From Caenorhabditis elegans (taxonomy: Eukaryota > Nematoda > Chromadorea > Rhabditida > Rhabditidae): a stretch of DNA of 64,000 nucleotides. The stretch covers positions 744,001 to 808,000 of the forward strand of contig NC_003284.9 in the NCBI RefSeq assembly GCF_000002985.6. Reading direction: 5' to 3'. The notes beneath the pieces are model-generated. The model made no database searches, was not told the origin of the DNA, and saw nothing but the letters and a program-made list of their open reading frames with translations. Position numbers and translations under genes: made by a program. How positions within the stretch are numbered: position 1 is the stretch's first letter; every line of letters begins with the position of its first letter. Below, piece by piece: positions 1-11,800 of this stretch.

Positions 1-326
1 GGTCAGTGCAAAAAAGTCTCGGTTTAATTTCAAATTTTATAGCGTAAATTGAGCAGTGCCAGTATTCTAAAAATAATTTGGAAGCAAAATTTTGCGCTTA
101 GTTACAGCAACTCATAATATAAGTTTTTTGAAATGCATCTCAGAATTTTGAGAGAGTTGAAAAATAGGACTCTTTAAAATTATTGAATTGGTTTTTAACT
201 TAAATAGTGCAGCTAATAATATTATTGGAAGTTGATGATTAAAATATTAGAAAACAGAAAGTGTATTTTGAATTTCCACTGCAAAGTCGAATTATTTTTG
301 ATTTGTTTTTTTAATATAAATAATAG

Positions 327-472
327 TCATTAAAACACACCGTCCAAGAAATTCGTCAATCCCAGCCGCCGATGTAGTTGAAATGACGGAGGTCGTCGGT
401 TCCGTGATGGAAGTCGGATGCTTCATGAGAAGAAGCGAGTCAGAAGCTGAGGTCAACCTCAACGTAGACTAA
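327..472 (+). CDS. Last exon of a gene truncated by the left window edge
   Basis: After a weak acceptor (aataatag), two bases complete a codon and 48 more codons, including TAA at 470-472, stay open. The tail contains IKTHRPRNSS, then a Val/Met/Glu-rich stretch and ends SEAEVNLNVD. The block is clearly more GC-rich than its surroundings and is followed by an AATAAA signal 74 bases later, so it looks like a true 3' exon. No domain is visible. A basic then acidic, Ser-containing tail would suit the cytoplasmic end of a 7-transmembrane receptor. I recall that the C. elegans neighbourhood of aex-3 and dyf-11 contains a neuropeptide receptor gene (C02H7.2, npr-19), so this may be its end, but that is inference. 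The next exon upstream lies outside the window. Confidence 0.55.
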
Positions 473-545
473 CTTCTTGTTAACGTAATTAAAAAAGTGC
501 CTTTCCCTGAAAATTGTGTTAGGTTAATGATGGGCTTGTTCCTAA

Positions 546-551
546 AATAAA
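546..551 (+). terminator. Polyadenylation signal of the left-edge gene
   Basis: AATAAA 74 bases downstream of the stop at 470-472, followed by T-rich sequence near 571-585. The implied 3' UTR of about 100 bases is normal for C. elegans. Confidence 0.55.
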
Positions 552-656
552 ACACCAAAGAAGAAGTTATGAAGTTTTTTTTTCTTGTTCAACAAAAAAT
601 CTAAATTTTGACGGTAAACAGAAAACAAAGTTTCGAATTTCACAATAATAATAATA

Positions 657-962
657 ATGGACGAACAAATGAACTTTATGAAAACATGTAAAAATATTAG
701 CTTTTTTACTAGAAAAGACGTGGTTTTCTAAAATTTGGCCACAAAGTTCTCAGGGACTGAAGGAACTTGCTCTGGGAAAATTAACAATTTTTTGGTGTTG
801 GATTTGGTCAAAGAAAAAAAAAGTGGACCAACCATTCTAATGAACAGCTCAAAATTCAATGAGCACATTGACAAAACATATGAAAATGAGATTTTAAGGT
901 TTTCATTGAAAGAAATAAAAAAAATGCGAAGAATGAGAGATGGAGACGAGCAGTTTTTATGA
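657..962 (+). CDS. Possible small two-exon gene, 79 residues
   Basis: I do not recognise this product. ATG at 657 opens a 31-base exon (657-687, MDEQMNFMKT), then a 66-base intron with GTAAAA donor and TTCTCAG acceptor. Exon 2 (754-962) continues in frame to TGA at 960-962. The join gives 79 residues: a neutral N-terminal half (TCSGKINNFLVLDLV) and a Lys/Arg-rich C-terminal half (IKKMRRMRDGDEQFL). There is no signal peptide or membrane segment. It starts about 105 bases after the poly(A) signal of the left-edge gene, and an acceptor-like AAACAG lies near 620, the spacing seen in C. elegans operons with SL2 trans-splicing. Low-complexity A/T sequence nearby makes a chance ORF possible. Confidence 0.33.
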
Positions 963-3900
963 TTTTCATTAATAACGGTAAGTTTTTGGCAAATATTAAA
1001 GTTTCTCTTTTGCTCCTGGCTATGACAGCATTGAGAAGCGTTGAGTATTATTAGAAAATAGAAACGAACTCCGTGCGTTTTCTCAAAATCGAATGAAATT
1101 GAGAACTGTGAATGGGAGAAAAAATTTTAGAAAAATTTTAGGCGGCGTTTCGTTTGCAAAGTTTGGAAAAAAAAAACTAAATTCTCAAAAATACAAAAAT
1201 CATGGCAAAACTATTCAAATTTTTTGATAAGTTGTGTTTTTAACACCTAAAATTTGATAATTCTCAGTTTTTACTTATTATTATTTTAAAAATGCAAGGA
1301 AAGACAATTTTTACGAGTGGCATGTATATTTATACTAAGTATTATTAAATTGCATTTGACATTTAAGGCGTGGTAGGTAAATTTGGTACAGAAATTAGAA
1401 GCCTCAAAATATGACAGCGTAATTCCAGTTCAATTTCTTCTTAAACTAGTTGAATAAGAAATTTTTGAATATATTTCTGCAAACTGCTCCGAGATAATAT
1501 TCTGCCATACTTTCAAATTTAACGTTTAAAAAACTGAAAACTAGCCGGGTCACCTTGAAATTTGTGTTTACGCGGTCTCTTTCTTTCGATAATTTTTTCA
1601 CAAGTTGTACAAATAAATATAGTTCCAGACTCCTGTCTTAGTTTTTTAAAGTTTTTAAAATGTTCAAAAAAAATCTATTTCTTAGTTATCTTTAGAGAAA
1701 AATGTGTGAAACTGTAACAAATTCAAAGTAAGCCAATAATTTGTACCTGGTGAACGCAAAAAAAAGCCTGAAATAAATCATATACCTATACAAAAATGAG
1801 GCCATTTGAAATATTTTTCCAAAAATTGAAAAAAATAATTCAAAATCTATTTCATTGTTGTTAAAGTTACTTATATTTGGTGCATGTTCTGTTACATAAA
1901 GCGAAATTTCCAGAGCCCACGCCTTACATTTGAAGCTTTAAAGGAGGACAAACGGTCGGTCGATTTTGAACGTATAAACCCAAAATGAGCTCAAATGAAC
2001 GAATTTAATAATGAAAATTCTCCAACATTTTTCAAAATATTTTTGAGATTATATTTCAGAAAGCCAAAAATCATCGAAATTGGTTACCTATCGGCTTTAA
2101 ATGTACCTTAACCTACGAAATTAAAATGAGATAAACTACCAAAACATGAAAAAAAAATGAGAGAATTTAATTACGAATCTTGTTAATTTGACCCCAATTT
2201 GGGTATATACGTTTAAAATCGTCCAAACTGTTAGTTCTCCTTTAACTAAAAAAGTTTAAAAAAGTCAGTAACATTTAAAAAAATTCCTAATGCTGGTAGC
2301 CCCCACTTTTCATTTTTTTCCTAACAACCAGGAATAAAGTCAGTTACTAAGAGTTGCATGAGAAGAAAGAAGAAAAAAAAACGTATGTGACATCACAGCT
2401 AAAGCATACCCTCTTCTATTCTTCCATATATATATTCAACACCTCCGATTTGTGGAAAAGCAGAAACAGAAATCTGATACTATTTGCGCACACCTCTTTC
2501 TGTGTTGGTTGGCGCTATAATTATCATCTGGAGGCGCGCAATGTATGATTCGGGATGAATAATAAATGTATAATATTTTTCCAAATTTTATTTATATAAC
2601 TTTTTTTTTATTAAACAGAAAGAAAAACAAAGCGGTGAATTTTAAAAAGCAGAAACAAAGAAGTTCAGTGTTATTGTTTTATAAACATTGGCCACACACT
2701 CTTAAGAATGCTCCATACGCACATACACACTAGACAGATGTGTAAACATTTTTTTACACTTTATAAAATTTTGGGAAGCTCATTTTATATAATGTTTTTT
2801 TGAATGTCTTTTTTTGTCTAAAAATTACAAATTTCCATTGTTCTAATCGAGTATTTGTTTAACTTGTTAATTGTGGTGTTGCGCCAGTTGAAATCAATTT
2901 TTTTTTGAAAACACCAAGAAGAAAATTTTAATGGTGCTTTAAAATTTTGAAAAAAAGGGGTTTAAGTTTTTTAAGCTTACAGTCTAACTGTTTATTGATT
3001 GCCTCTTGGCTCGTACCTTCTGGAAATAAATGATCAAAATATGACAATTATTACAGGTGGGAAACTTGAGTCCGTAATGAAACTTCTCGAAAATGTGATC
3101 GCCTTTAAAGCCGAAATTTGGTTTTTTTTCAAAATTCATACGTTTAAAATACCCGCAACCGTTCTTTAAAAAGTAGGTTTTGCACACAAACTCATTGCAA
3201 CTGTTTTTCTATTAACCATAGTGATGCCTTAGTTACAGTTAGAAACAGCCAAAATACAATCAAATAGTAGAACAATTATTTGAAGTTAAAAAAAAAACTT
3301 TCAGGAATATGAAATAATACAAAAACATCAACAGTCAGATAAAATTAAAAATAGAATGTAAACACAATCAAATAGTAAAGCGCTTTTTATAAAAATATCA
3401 ACGCCCTCCTTCATTCCTCCTTCTCCTCTTTCTCCTCCTTAAATGTTTCCTTGATGGGGCATTTCCATGAGAACATAAATCTTTTATTGAATGGGACTAA
3501 TCATTTCTTTGCTGAAGAGAGGAGGAGAAGGACCCTCCTGTTTTATATAGTGACGATGACGCTAGGAACTTCCGTAAAATCATCTGGAACTAAACATTTT
3601 TATTTAATGGGCTTTTAACTATAGATATAACTAGTTTCGGAAATTTGTAAACGATATGACGTTTGGTAGCTACAGCCTACAGATTGAAACGGCTAACGTT
3701 TTTTTCACGTGCCTATGCCTGTCTATCACCTATGGCTCTGAGTGTTGCAGTAAAGTCGGCTTGAAAAAGCACTGCAAGTTTTAAACATGGCTAAAAGTTT
3801 GTGGTACGCCCAGTACTTCAATCATTTATGAGGTTACTGTATCTCTATCTTAAATTTTGCTTGCAGAACTTATATTTTATTAGTGGTACGCAAGGCTAAA

Positions 3901-6900
3901 GTGACTGAGAGGTTTGAAGAGGCAGAAAAAATTGAAAAACATTTCGATGACCATAGCTTTAAAAAACATAGAAGTTGGCGATTGTATTTTGGTACTTATA
4001 GCTTTTTCCCCCAAAATGCTTTAATTTTCTAAATTTCTGTTGACCACATAAACGTGACTTTTTGAAACGATTTGTAGAAATGAATGTTTTGCTCCGTAAT
4101 TTTGTTTACGTTTTTAATTTGAAAGGTGGAAAATTAAATTTCAGAAAATTAGAACATTTTCGGGGGTAACGAAACCCATAAGTATCTGTATTTTTATAAA
4201 ACAATTAAAGAAAACTTTCTTGGCTGACCTCAAGGCAAAGCACTACCATTACCAGGTGCAATACTATAATAATATTGGATTAAAAATAATTTTCAAATAG
4301 CTTGTACAAGCGCAGAACTCATTGGGGAAATACGGTACATGTCCATTCAATGATGCACAAAAAAATTCCGCCTCTCCTTCTAAAGGAAACATTCGAAAAA
4401 ACATGCAAACAGCGTCGGAGAAGAGCAAAAGAAGTGCAATTTTCTTGCTTCTCATCTTTCCCCCCCAAAAAAGCACTGGTGTAGCTCTCACGAACGTACA
4501 AGAAATGGAGCGTTGTGAGAAGAAAATAATTGCCTTCTCCTCAATGAACAATAAAAACACGTGTCAGAGTGAATAAATCTTCTCGCTTAGGCGCAAGAAA
4601 TGCGGATTGGCAGTAATGTGTACAACTTTGGTTAAGCTTAAATCGGAAAAGGTATGAACTTTCATGCAAAGTTTGTGAACACTCTGAAAATTGTTTTCGA
4701 CGGTTTCGGTAACATCAAAAAGTTTATAACACTTGAAGGTGGAAAGAAAAAAACAAAAAAAAGAGAAGTTAGAAAATATTTATAAAAGTTTCAAATTGAC
4801 AAATAGTTTTTGAAGCTTATATTCAGTGGGTTGAACGTTTTTCTTTTAATTTGGATATTCTCATTTATTTAATTTGTCTGTACAGTTATTATTTTGTTAA
4901 TTGCGTATTACATGCCCTCATTTAAAAATTAAGTTAATTTGTTTTTAAACGTCTCTATTTAAATTAAACGTGAATGGATTTTTACGTATTAAACTTGGAA
5001 ACAGTTCTTTCCAAAGCCTAAAAATACAAAAATTGCCCAATTTTTCATAAGTTAAAAAGATATTTTAAAATTAGGGCATATTATACACAAGTTCCATTTC
5101 CAGAATTACGTTATGTGAAAATTTTGTCAACTTCTTAAGTGTGATTGAAAAAGAAAATAAAATATTTTTTGAACAGCGGCACTATGCAATTCAGTAAGTT
5201 TTACACCATATAAAAAAATTAAACATTTTCCCCACTGCCGATACTCTACTTATTAGAAATGCCAGTATGAATAAAATTGATAAGGAAAAAACCAATAATA
5301 GAAAAAATAGAGTATAAGGTACTGAAAAGTGGTCAATCATTCATAGAGTTTGTGTAAGTTGAAGCAAAATATAAAGTATCTTAGAAAATAAAAAAAGTGG
5401 ATCCACCTCTAGAATTCTTTTATTGACGACTAATAATCATAAAACGGAACTAAGTGAGGTTTGGCACTAAGAACTAAAGATATACGGCAAAAACGAAAAG
5501 AGGATCGTAAAATAACGTGAAATTGAAAAACGAAGAAGACGAACTCCATCTTAGAAGATTGGATGGCTCTGGGATTTGTAGATTTGTACTCTTCAATTCT
5601 TTTTCAGACATTAAATTCCAATTCGCTCTCTTTTTTTCAATGACGCTACGATTTTTGGTTCAAAAATACTGATCTAGATTTGAAAACTTGAATAAAAAAC
5701 CTTCCTGTAAATAGCATTAAATGTAAATTGAAATAGTAAGCATCATGCTTGATGAGAAAAATAAACAAAAATTTCTTAGATCATTCGTCATAAGAATAAA
5801 CTCAAAAATAGCTGAAATTGTGCGTCCAATAAAACAGAACGATGCCAAGCGCCTACGTTAGTTCCGTTCAATAAAATAGCGCAAAATTTTTGTGCACGGA
5901 AAGGTGGAACGATATGGCGTGGCAGTATCATAAAAATACACAAATTATGTGATTCAGAATAGTACCAGGAAATTGTAGAAGAATAGCTTCTACGCCCACA
6001 ACATTTTTTTGAACATTCTTTTGATTCAAGTAAGTGAGAATTTAATTCGAAAACCTAAAAAAATTTATTGGATGCGTTAAAAATTTAGTAGTTCTGTGAA
6101 TAATGATTGTAAAACATGTAAAAAATCAGTGTTAAAGTATTCAACTTTGTGAGGTGGTTTTGTGAAAAAAGAGAGCAACTCTTAAATTAACAGAAACGTA
6201 GTAAAAAACTTTGGAAGGTCAGTCTAAAAACTTGTTTCAAAGAATTGAAAATATTATTTCAATTGAAGGTGAAAATTTATAGAAAGAATAAAGACAACGT
6301 TTTTTTTTTTGAGGATAACTTTCTATTACAAACTTTTCTAAGCACTGTGATTTTGTCTACAAGTTTACATAATTTTTAGATTTTAGATTTTTCTCTACTA
6401 TTTTTAAATGAAGTTTTGAAAAATCTTTCTGGAAAATCTGGAAAATACAATTCAAATTGAAATTGTCGGGAAACTTAAAAGCAGACCCAAAAAAAAGAGG
6501 GGGTGAAATCCGTAAAAATAAAAGAAATAGGCTGGGGAATTGTATGCTCTCATCGCACAAAAGCAGCTTCCTTACGCTTTGCATATCATTGCCGATTTTC
6601 TTCGGCTCGTTTAATTCGCTGACTTTGTCACAATGATTGAAATGTGTTCAGGGAGTTGGGCACTCTCGCCGGGCGGTTAACGAGAAGACGCCACAAAAAT
6701 CGGCGAGCTCTCCCATTTTTGCATTATCATATGTTCAAATCTTTCAGGATCGCATTTTTGCATGTTTGGATGAGATTGTGGAAGAATAAATCTACTTGAT
6801 TGTGTATTGAACATTCTTCTAAAATAACAACTAAATTTTGAAAAATCCAACGTAGGGTTGAGCATACAAATCTGAAAATGGAAAAGTGTATGTCTGGGCC

Positions 6901-8410
6901 ATATAACTCAAAATATTACGTATTATCATAAATCAATTGTAGTTGAGTTTGGCAAGCAAAAAAATTGCGTCTGATAATTGAAAAAAAAAGCCAACCAGCT
7001 CAGTGCAAAACCTGAGCAGTAAAAAATTCTGTCAGTGTAAAATTTTGTTTGGTCAGTTCAAACAGAAATTCGGTTACTGCAAACAAAAATTTGGTCAGTG
7101 TGAAACTTGTACTGATCAGTTCTTCACACCCTTGATCCTGAAACATTTGTTTGCTGCTTTATTAAGAATAACTCACTACATGAACGACAACAAAACATGT
7201 AAAAATTTTGATTAATTTATTGCCAATAAATAATTGAAACACGACCTACTAGGCTCTATGACAATTTTGAGAAGAAACGAAATGAAGACAAAAGAAGTTG
7301 GCCTGGATAGAATGTAAACTCAAAGCAAGTCAAGCAAAAAAAAACGGAGAAAACGACAAAAAAGGAAAAAGAAGAAAGAACATGACTAAAATTGCACTGT
7401 CATAAAGTCAAATGTGAGTGTTTTATATTATGTTATGTGTATCTGTATAAATTAATTAAAATTCAAATATCTACATTTCTAAGAAATCGAGGAAAACAAG
7501 AATAAAAAGAAAAAAGTTCAAATTTATTTACTATGCTCTTCCTTTTTGTGTCCAGCAGCTGCTAGGGAGAAGACGCACAGAACTGCATAGCAAATCTGAT
7601 CTGCCTGTAAATTTACGGGGGATTTATGTAGTCGTAGTCGTGAAAAGCACCAATCATCATCACATGACCACAATCAAAGCATGCTTTGGTATGTACAGCA
7701 GTAGTAATAAAGCAACAATACAATTATGAGAGATGCTCTAAAAATATAATACAATTGAAATGATAACTTTTGAGGAAAAAATAAAAATGTTGGAAAATCA
7801 AACAAGATTTACATGGTTAAATATCTAATGACACGTGACAATTTCCGGATTCCGCGGCTCGTCACGGTTGTATGCAATAAACACAACTAGTAGCCGAACC
7901 CAGAAGATGTCAGGTATCAGTTTTAAAATTACAATTTTTTAAAATCTCACTTCAAACTCTATTTTCGGCTATACTGTTTCACAGTTGGCCTCATAAACAT
8001 ATGCTTCCAAGAAACCAATACTCTTTTGAAAGACAAACACAAAACCAAAAAGTTTTAAAAATATGTCACTTAAGGGATATTATGTTAAATTGCTTGAGAC
8101 AGTTTTAACAGGCAAAATTTTGGTTACGAGTCAATGCTAGGACCTGGGACCTATACCTATGCCTACATATACCTAGGACCTAGCACGAGGCGAATAAATA
8201 AGAATGACGAGTTTTTCTAAAACAAAATTCTCACTAAAACTGAAATACATTTTGTAACATTCTGAGAAAAACACGTAAAAAAAGTTTTACTTGAATCTGA
8301 AACTCGTAGCAACCTCACTTGTCTGTTATATGACGTTGCGTACGTTTTTCATTGGTTTTTTTTTTCAGTAAAAGGTTTTAACTTTACATTTCTAGAAAAA
8401 TAGGTTGCCA
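963..8410. other. Gene-poor intergenic region between convergent genes
   Basis: AT-rich DNA with no gene model I can support. It holds short pyrimidine/purine blocks that can pair (CTCC-rich 3411-3441 against GGAGGAGAAGG near 3520-3540), a CAGTGT/CAGTGC motif cluster (6998-7125), a GC-richer patch at 6595-6720, and CCTA-rich direct and inverted motifs at 8140-8195. Overlapping ORFs on both strands at 4264-4576 have no splice context and no recognisable protein character. A GC-richer block at 2440-2550 could be regulatory; nothing more specific can be read. Confidence 0.5.
6998..7125 (+). repeat. Cluster of CAGTG motifs (TTGGTCAGTGC family)
   Basis: Degenerate units of about 20 bases around the core TTGGTCAGTG: CTCAGTGCAAAAC, CTGTCAGTGTAAAA, TTGGTCAGTTC, TTTGGTCAGTGTGAAAC and ACTGATCAGTTC follow one another. 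The same core recurs near 1, 20036, 20577, 31545 (reverse), 52483 (reverse), 52860 (reverse), 58098 and 58460-58580. Confidence 0.6.
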
Positions 8411-8557
8411 TACGTGGTGTCAGGCTGTCCCATTACGGTTTGATCTACAAAAGATGCTGGAATTTTCCCCCAAAAAATGTGATATTAGCACGTTCTTAAC
8501 CATGCAGAATCAGTTGAGTCTACGTCTAAATTCCCGCAATTCTTGTAGATCTACGCA
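8411..8557. repeat. Foldback repeat copy 1 (ACGTGGTGTCAGGCTGTCC family), truncated
   Basis: The left arm begins TACGTGGTGTCAGGCTGTCC and continues with CATTACGGTTTGATCTAC. A short right arm with CTTGTAGATCTACG follows, but the outer part of the right arm is missing. It matches the copies at 32702-32884 and 46328-46511. It lies about 320 bases beyond the 3' end of aex-3. The form, with long terminal inverted arms and no coding, is that of a non-autonomous DNA transposon. Confidence 0.7.
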
Positions 8558-8880
8558 GCTGGTTACTTTGGTAAGTATGGAACCCACAAAATATCACCGC
8601 GGGTACATAATTACAAAAGTGTCTCACTATCAATTGTTTTTGTTGTCGGATTACATTAAAACTAATGTAATACTGTTCTATATTCAGAATATAATGTCAT
8701 TTAAAGCAACTTTGAACCAAAGCCCCTTTAGTGACACCTCATTTTTAAATCAATTAAAAAATTACACATAGTGAAGAAAAGTTAGTGATTGGGGGGAATA
8801 ATTGAAGAAAACCGAATACACGAAATACATGATATGATTTCAATTTCTCGCATCGAAGTAGCAGAAGTTATGGAACAACA

Positions 8881-11800
8881 TCAATTGGTGTCTTTTTGGC
8901 AAGAAATCGCAAACTGCACACTAAATACACGATGCATCGCCCATGCAATGTCCACTGCCTGTAAACACTCAGCCAGAACATCACAATACATATAGATTAA
9001 GGGTAGGTGAATGTTAGTGATCGTTTAGAAAAGAAAGTTCAAACAAAACTTGTTAGAAGTGCAGCTATAGTGCGATGCAATAAGATTAATAACCTACCAT
9101 TTGTGAAAAGTAGCGTCTCTGAATAATTTCTCCTTTTTTGCGGTCTGTAATATTGATTTTTATTGAAATTACTGATTTGTTAGAGTGCTCGTACCAAATT
9201 CTTCCAAAAGAAAAACATTCCCGCCAAATGTGTTGCATTTCTTAATATTAGACAGCCCAATAAATATTTGGTTGTGGGCAAAAATAACAGCAACCCCGTC
9301 ACAACGTACCTGTAAAAATGCTTTCTATACGTTTTCTTTAATTGTAGTGCCGGTGAACCTTATTCAGAAATTATGTTAGAACTAACAACTAAAATTTAAA
9401 AAATGCTCTTTATAATGAAATAGTAACCAATAGGCATAGTTTGTCATTGTCACCAATTCATTTGCTACAGACTTTGATCATATTTTTCTGACCAAATAGC
9501 AATTTTTAAATTTATCCTCTTTTTGCAAAATTTAAATTCAAAGGGACAAAAGTTGTTGCACGAGCGGATTGTTATTGCAAAGGAACAAGGAATTGTTTTT
9601 TTTTCCAAACTTACTTGTAGCAATCCGCCTTGATTAGTTTCAGTGTCATGAACTGGAAACTCTCCTCCCAGGGCTCTTCCCTCAACATTCACTTTTCCTC
9701 GTGCAGCCGCTCTTTCCATTGCTGCCTTCATACATTGATAAAGTTCTCGGCACTTTTTCGTGTGGAATTTATGCATATGCACTTTATCGTCATGTCGTCT
9801 CCAAAGACAAAGAATCTTTGTTTTCGGCGAGTATGTGATATTCACAAGACGCTCGTACCACCAACGCTCAGTTGCCGCACCGGTTATTGATCGGAGGACA
9901 ACTGCATCATCGCAAACCTGAAGAATAAATTTAGCATGAATTCATATCAAGGTGACATTCAGAATGCACGCTTTTGGGTTTTGTTAAACGTTTCACGTTC
10001 AGAAAACGTTAACGGTCACCCGCCTAGAATTGAATTACCAGTTCACGTTATCCTGACACAAAGCATCAGGTTAGGCAATCTGAAGGTTGGAAGACCCATG
10101 AATTGTTCTATTCGACCTAGCACTTGTTGTTTGGGCAAATATAAATCCCACAAGAAAAATGATATTATTTTAATGTGAGTGAACGTATAAATTATACCAA
10201 AATGGTGTCAACGCGTGAAAAACTGAAGAGAACGCATGCTGATTTCTATTATCACCTTTTTTCAATCCGCTATACTATTTCATTACTCGGCAATTCGCAG
10301 CATCTTATTCACCAACTTTCGCAACTTTAGAAATGCCAAGTGCAAAGGTTGCTAAAATTTGGTTTAAAAATTGTTAAAGTTGGGTGAAATTGGTTCAAGT
10401 CGTGGATGGCCCCAAACATTTGCACCGAAAAACTTCTTAGAATTGGTTGAACTTGGTTAAAAAGTTGCTGGAGAGTAAAGTTGCCGGTTAAGTTGCTAAA
10501 ATTGGTGAATAAGTTGCGGCGAATCGCCGAAATTATATTTCTATTGCTACTGCTACTGATCGTGGCCAGGCTCTCGTGGCTCTCGTGGCTCTCAATATAC
10601 GGAGATGTAGTATTGCACACAGGTGTATTTGACATCCGAAAATCGCATAATGCATTTTTCTAAAAGCTCATCGAAAAATCACGCACCTCCATAAACATCA
10701 TCTGACCATCTGAGCTTTGTCCAGGACACACTGTGAACGATTGTTTCTGCACTAGCCGGCTTCCAAGTGGCTTGAGTGGAATGAAGTTGCCTTGTGTTGA
10801 CGGCAATTCATCAAGCAGCTTATTTATTTCTTTTGAGCAAACTAAACCAATGTGAGCTTTTCCTAGAAGTCGCCGAACTTTTTGCTGAAGAGCCTTTTGT
10901 CCGGTTCCACACATAATCATGTACGCAGTCATATTGTGAAGTAAAGTCGAAAGAAGACGATCTTCTTCCAATTCAAGGCGCTTTTTTTCGGAATCGTTTA
11001 ACGCGGAGTACCTGATTTTCAAACTTTTACCTAATTTTTAGAACTCAATTTTTACCTGTCAATCATTTCCGATGGCTCTTGGTCCATTCCGACGATTTCG
11101 CGTTCCTGCGCAACAAGATCCACAAATGCGTTTTCCCAGAACTGTAGATTTTGCCAAATTTGATGTTGAACTGCCACTGAAAAATGTAATCGTAATACAA
11201 GAAAATTTGAAATTTGACTTACATATTAATTCTTGATAGATATAATGTCTCACTGGCTCATTTGGAGTTGGAAGCACTTTGCAAGGTTCTTGTTTCCCAA
11301 CAGGTAGTGTTGTTGGTGGTGCTGGTTTCAAAAGTGGTTTCGTCTGTTCATCAGCATCAGCAAGAAAACTCGGAGAGCTTGGTTGTGCAGGTTGGTTGTT
11401 TGGCACAAGATTTTGCGGAGTTTCATCTACCGCTGTTGTTTTAACTTTTGGTCTCGGTGGTAATGGAGGTGGAGCCCTCGCTCCTTCGGGCACTTTTGGT
11501 GGAGCTCCTAGAGGAGGTGGATTTCTTTTTGGAATTGGTGGAGCTTCACGTGGAGGGACTGGTGGTGGTAAGGCTGGCGAACGAGTGGATTGTGCAATTT
11601 CATGATTATTAGTCGATGTTGGTGTGACGTTTTGTCCAAGCGGTTTGGTTGGAGTACGGAGATCAATTGTAGAGGCGGGAAGTTTTGGTCTAGATTCTTT
11701 GAGAATGTCATTTGAGTGTTCGGAGGGTGTTGTCATCTGAAGACAATTTTTTAGCAAATTAATTTTGTAAATCTGTGAGTTCACTAGCCCCCTGCCGCCT

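Noticed and set aside
4264..4576. Four overlapping ORFs on both strands
   Set aside because: No splice or poly(A) context, composition reflects A/T and C runs, and none resembles a protein family.
9630..9890. + strand ORF opposite aex-3 exon 17
   Set aside because: The opposite strand matches the conserved MADD C-terminal region.
10327..10663. ORFs on both strands inside aex-3 intron 16
   Set aside because: Built on imperfect AAGTTGC-type repeats; no splice fit to aex-3 or to an independent gene.
11214..11605. Gly-rich + strand ORFs antisense to aex-3
   Set aside because: They are the reverse complement of the AEX-3 proline-rich exon, so the open frame follows from its codon bias.
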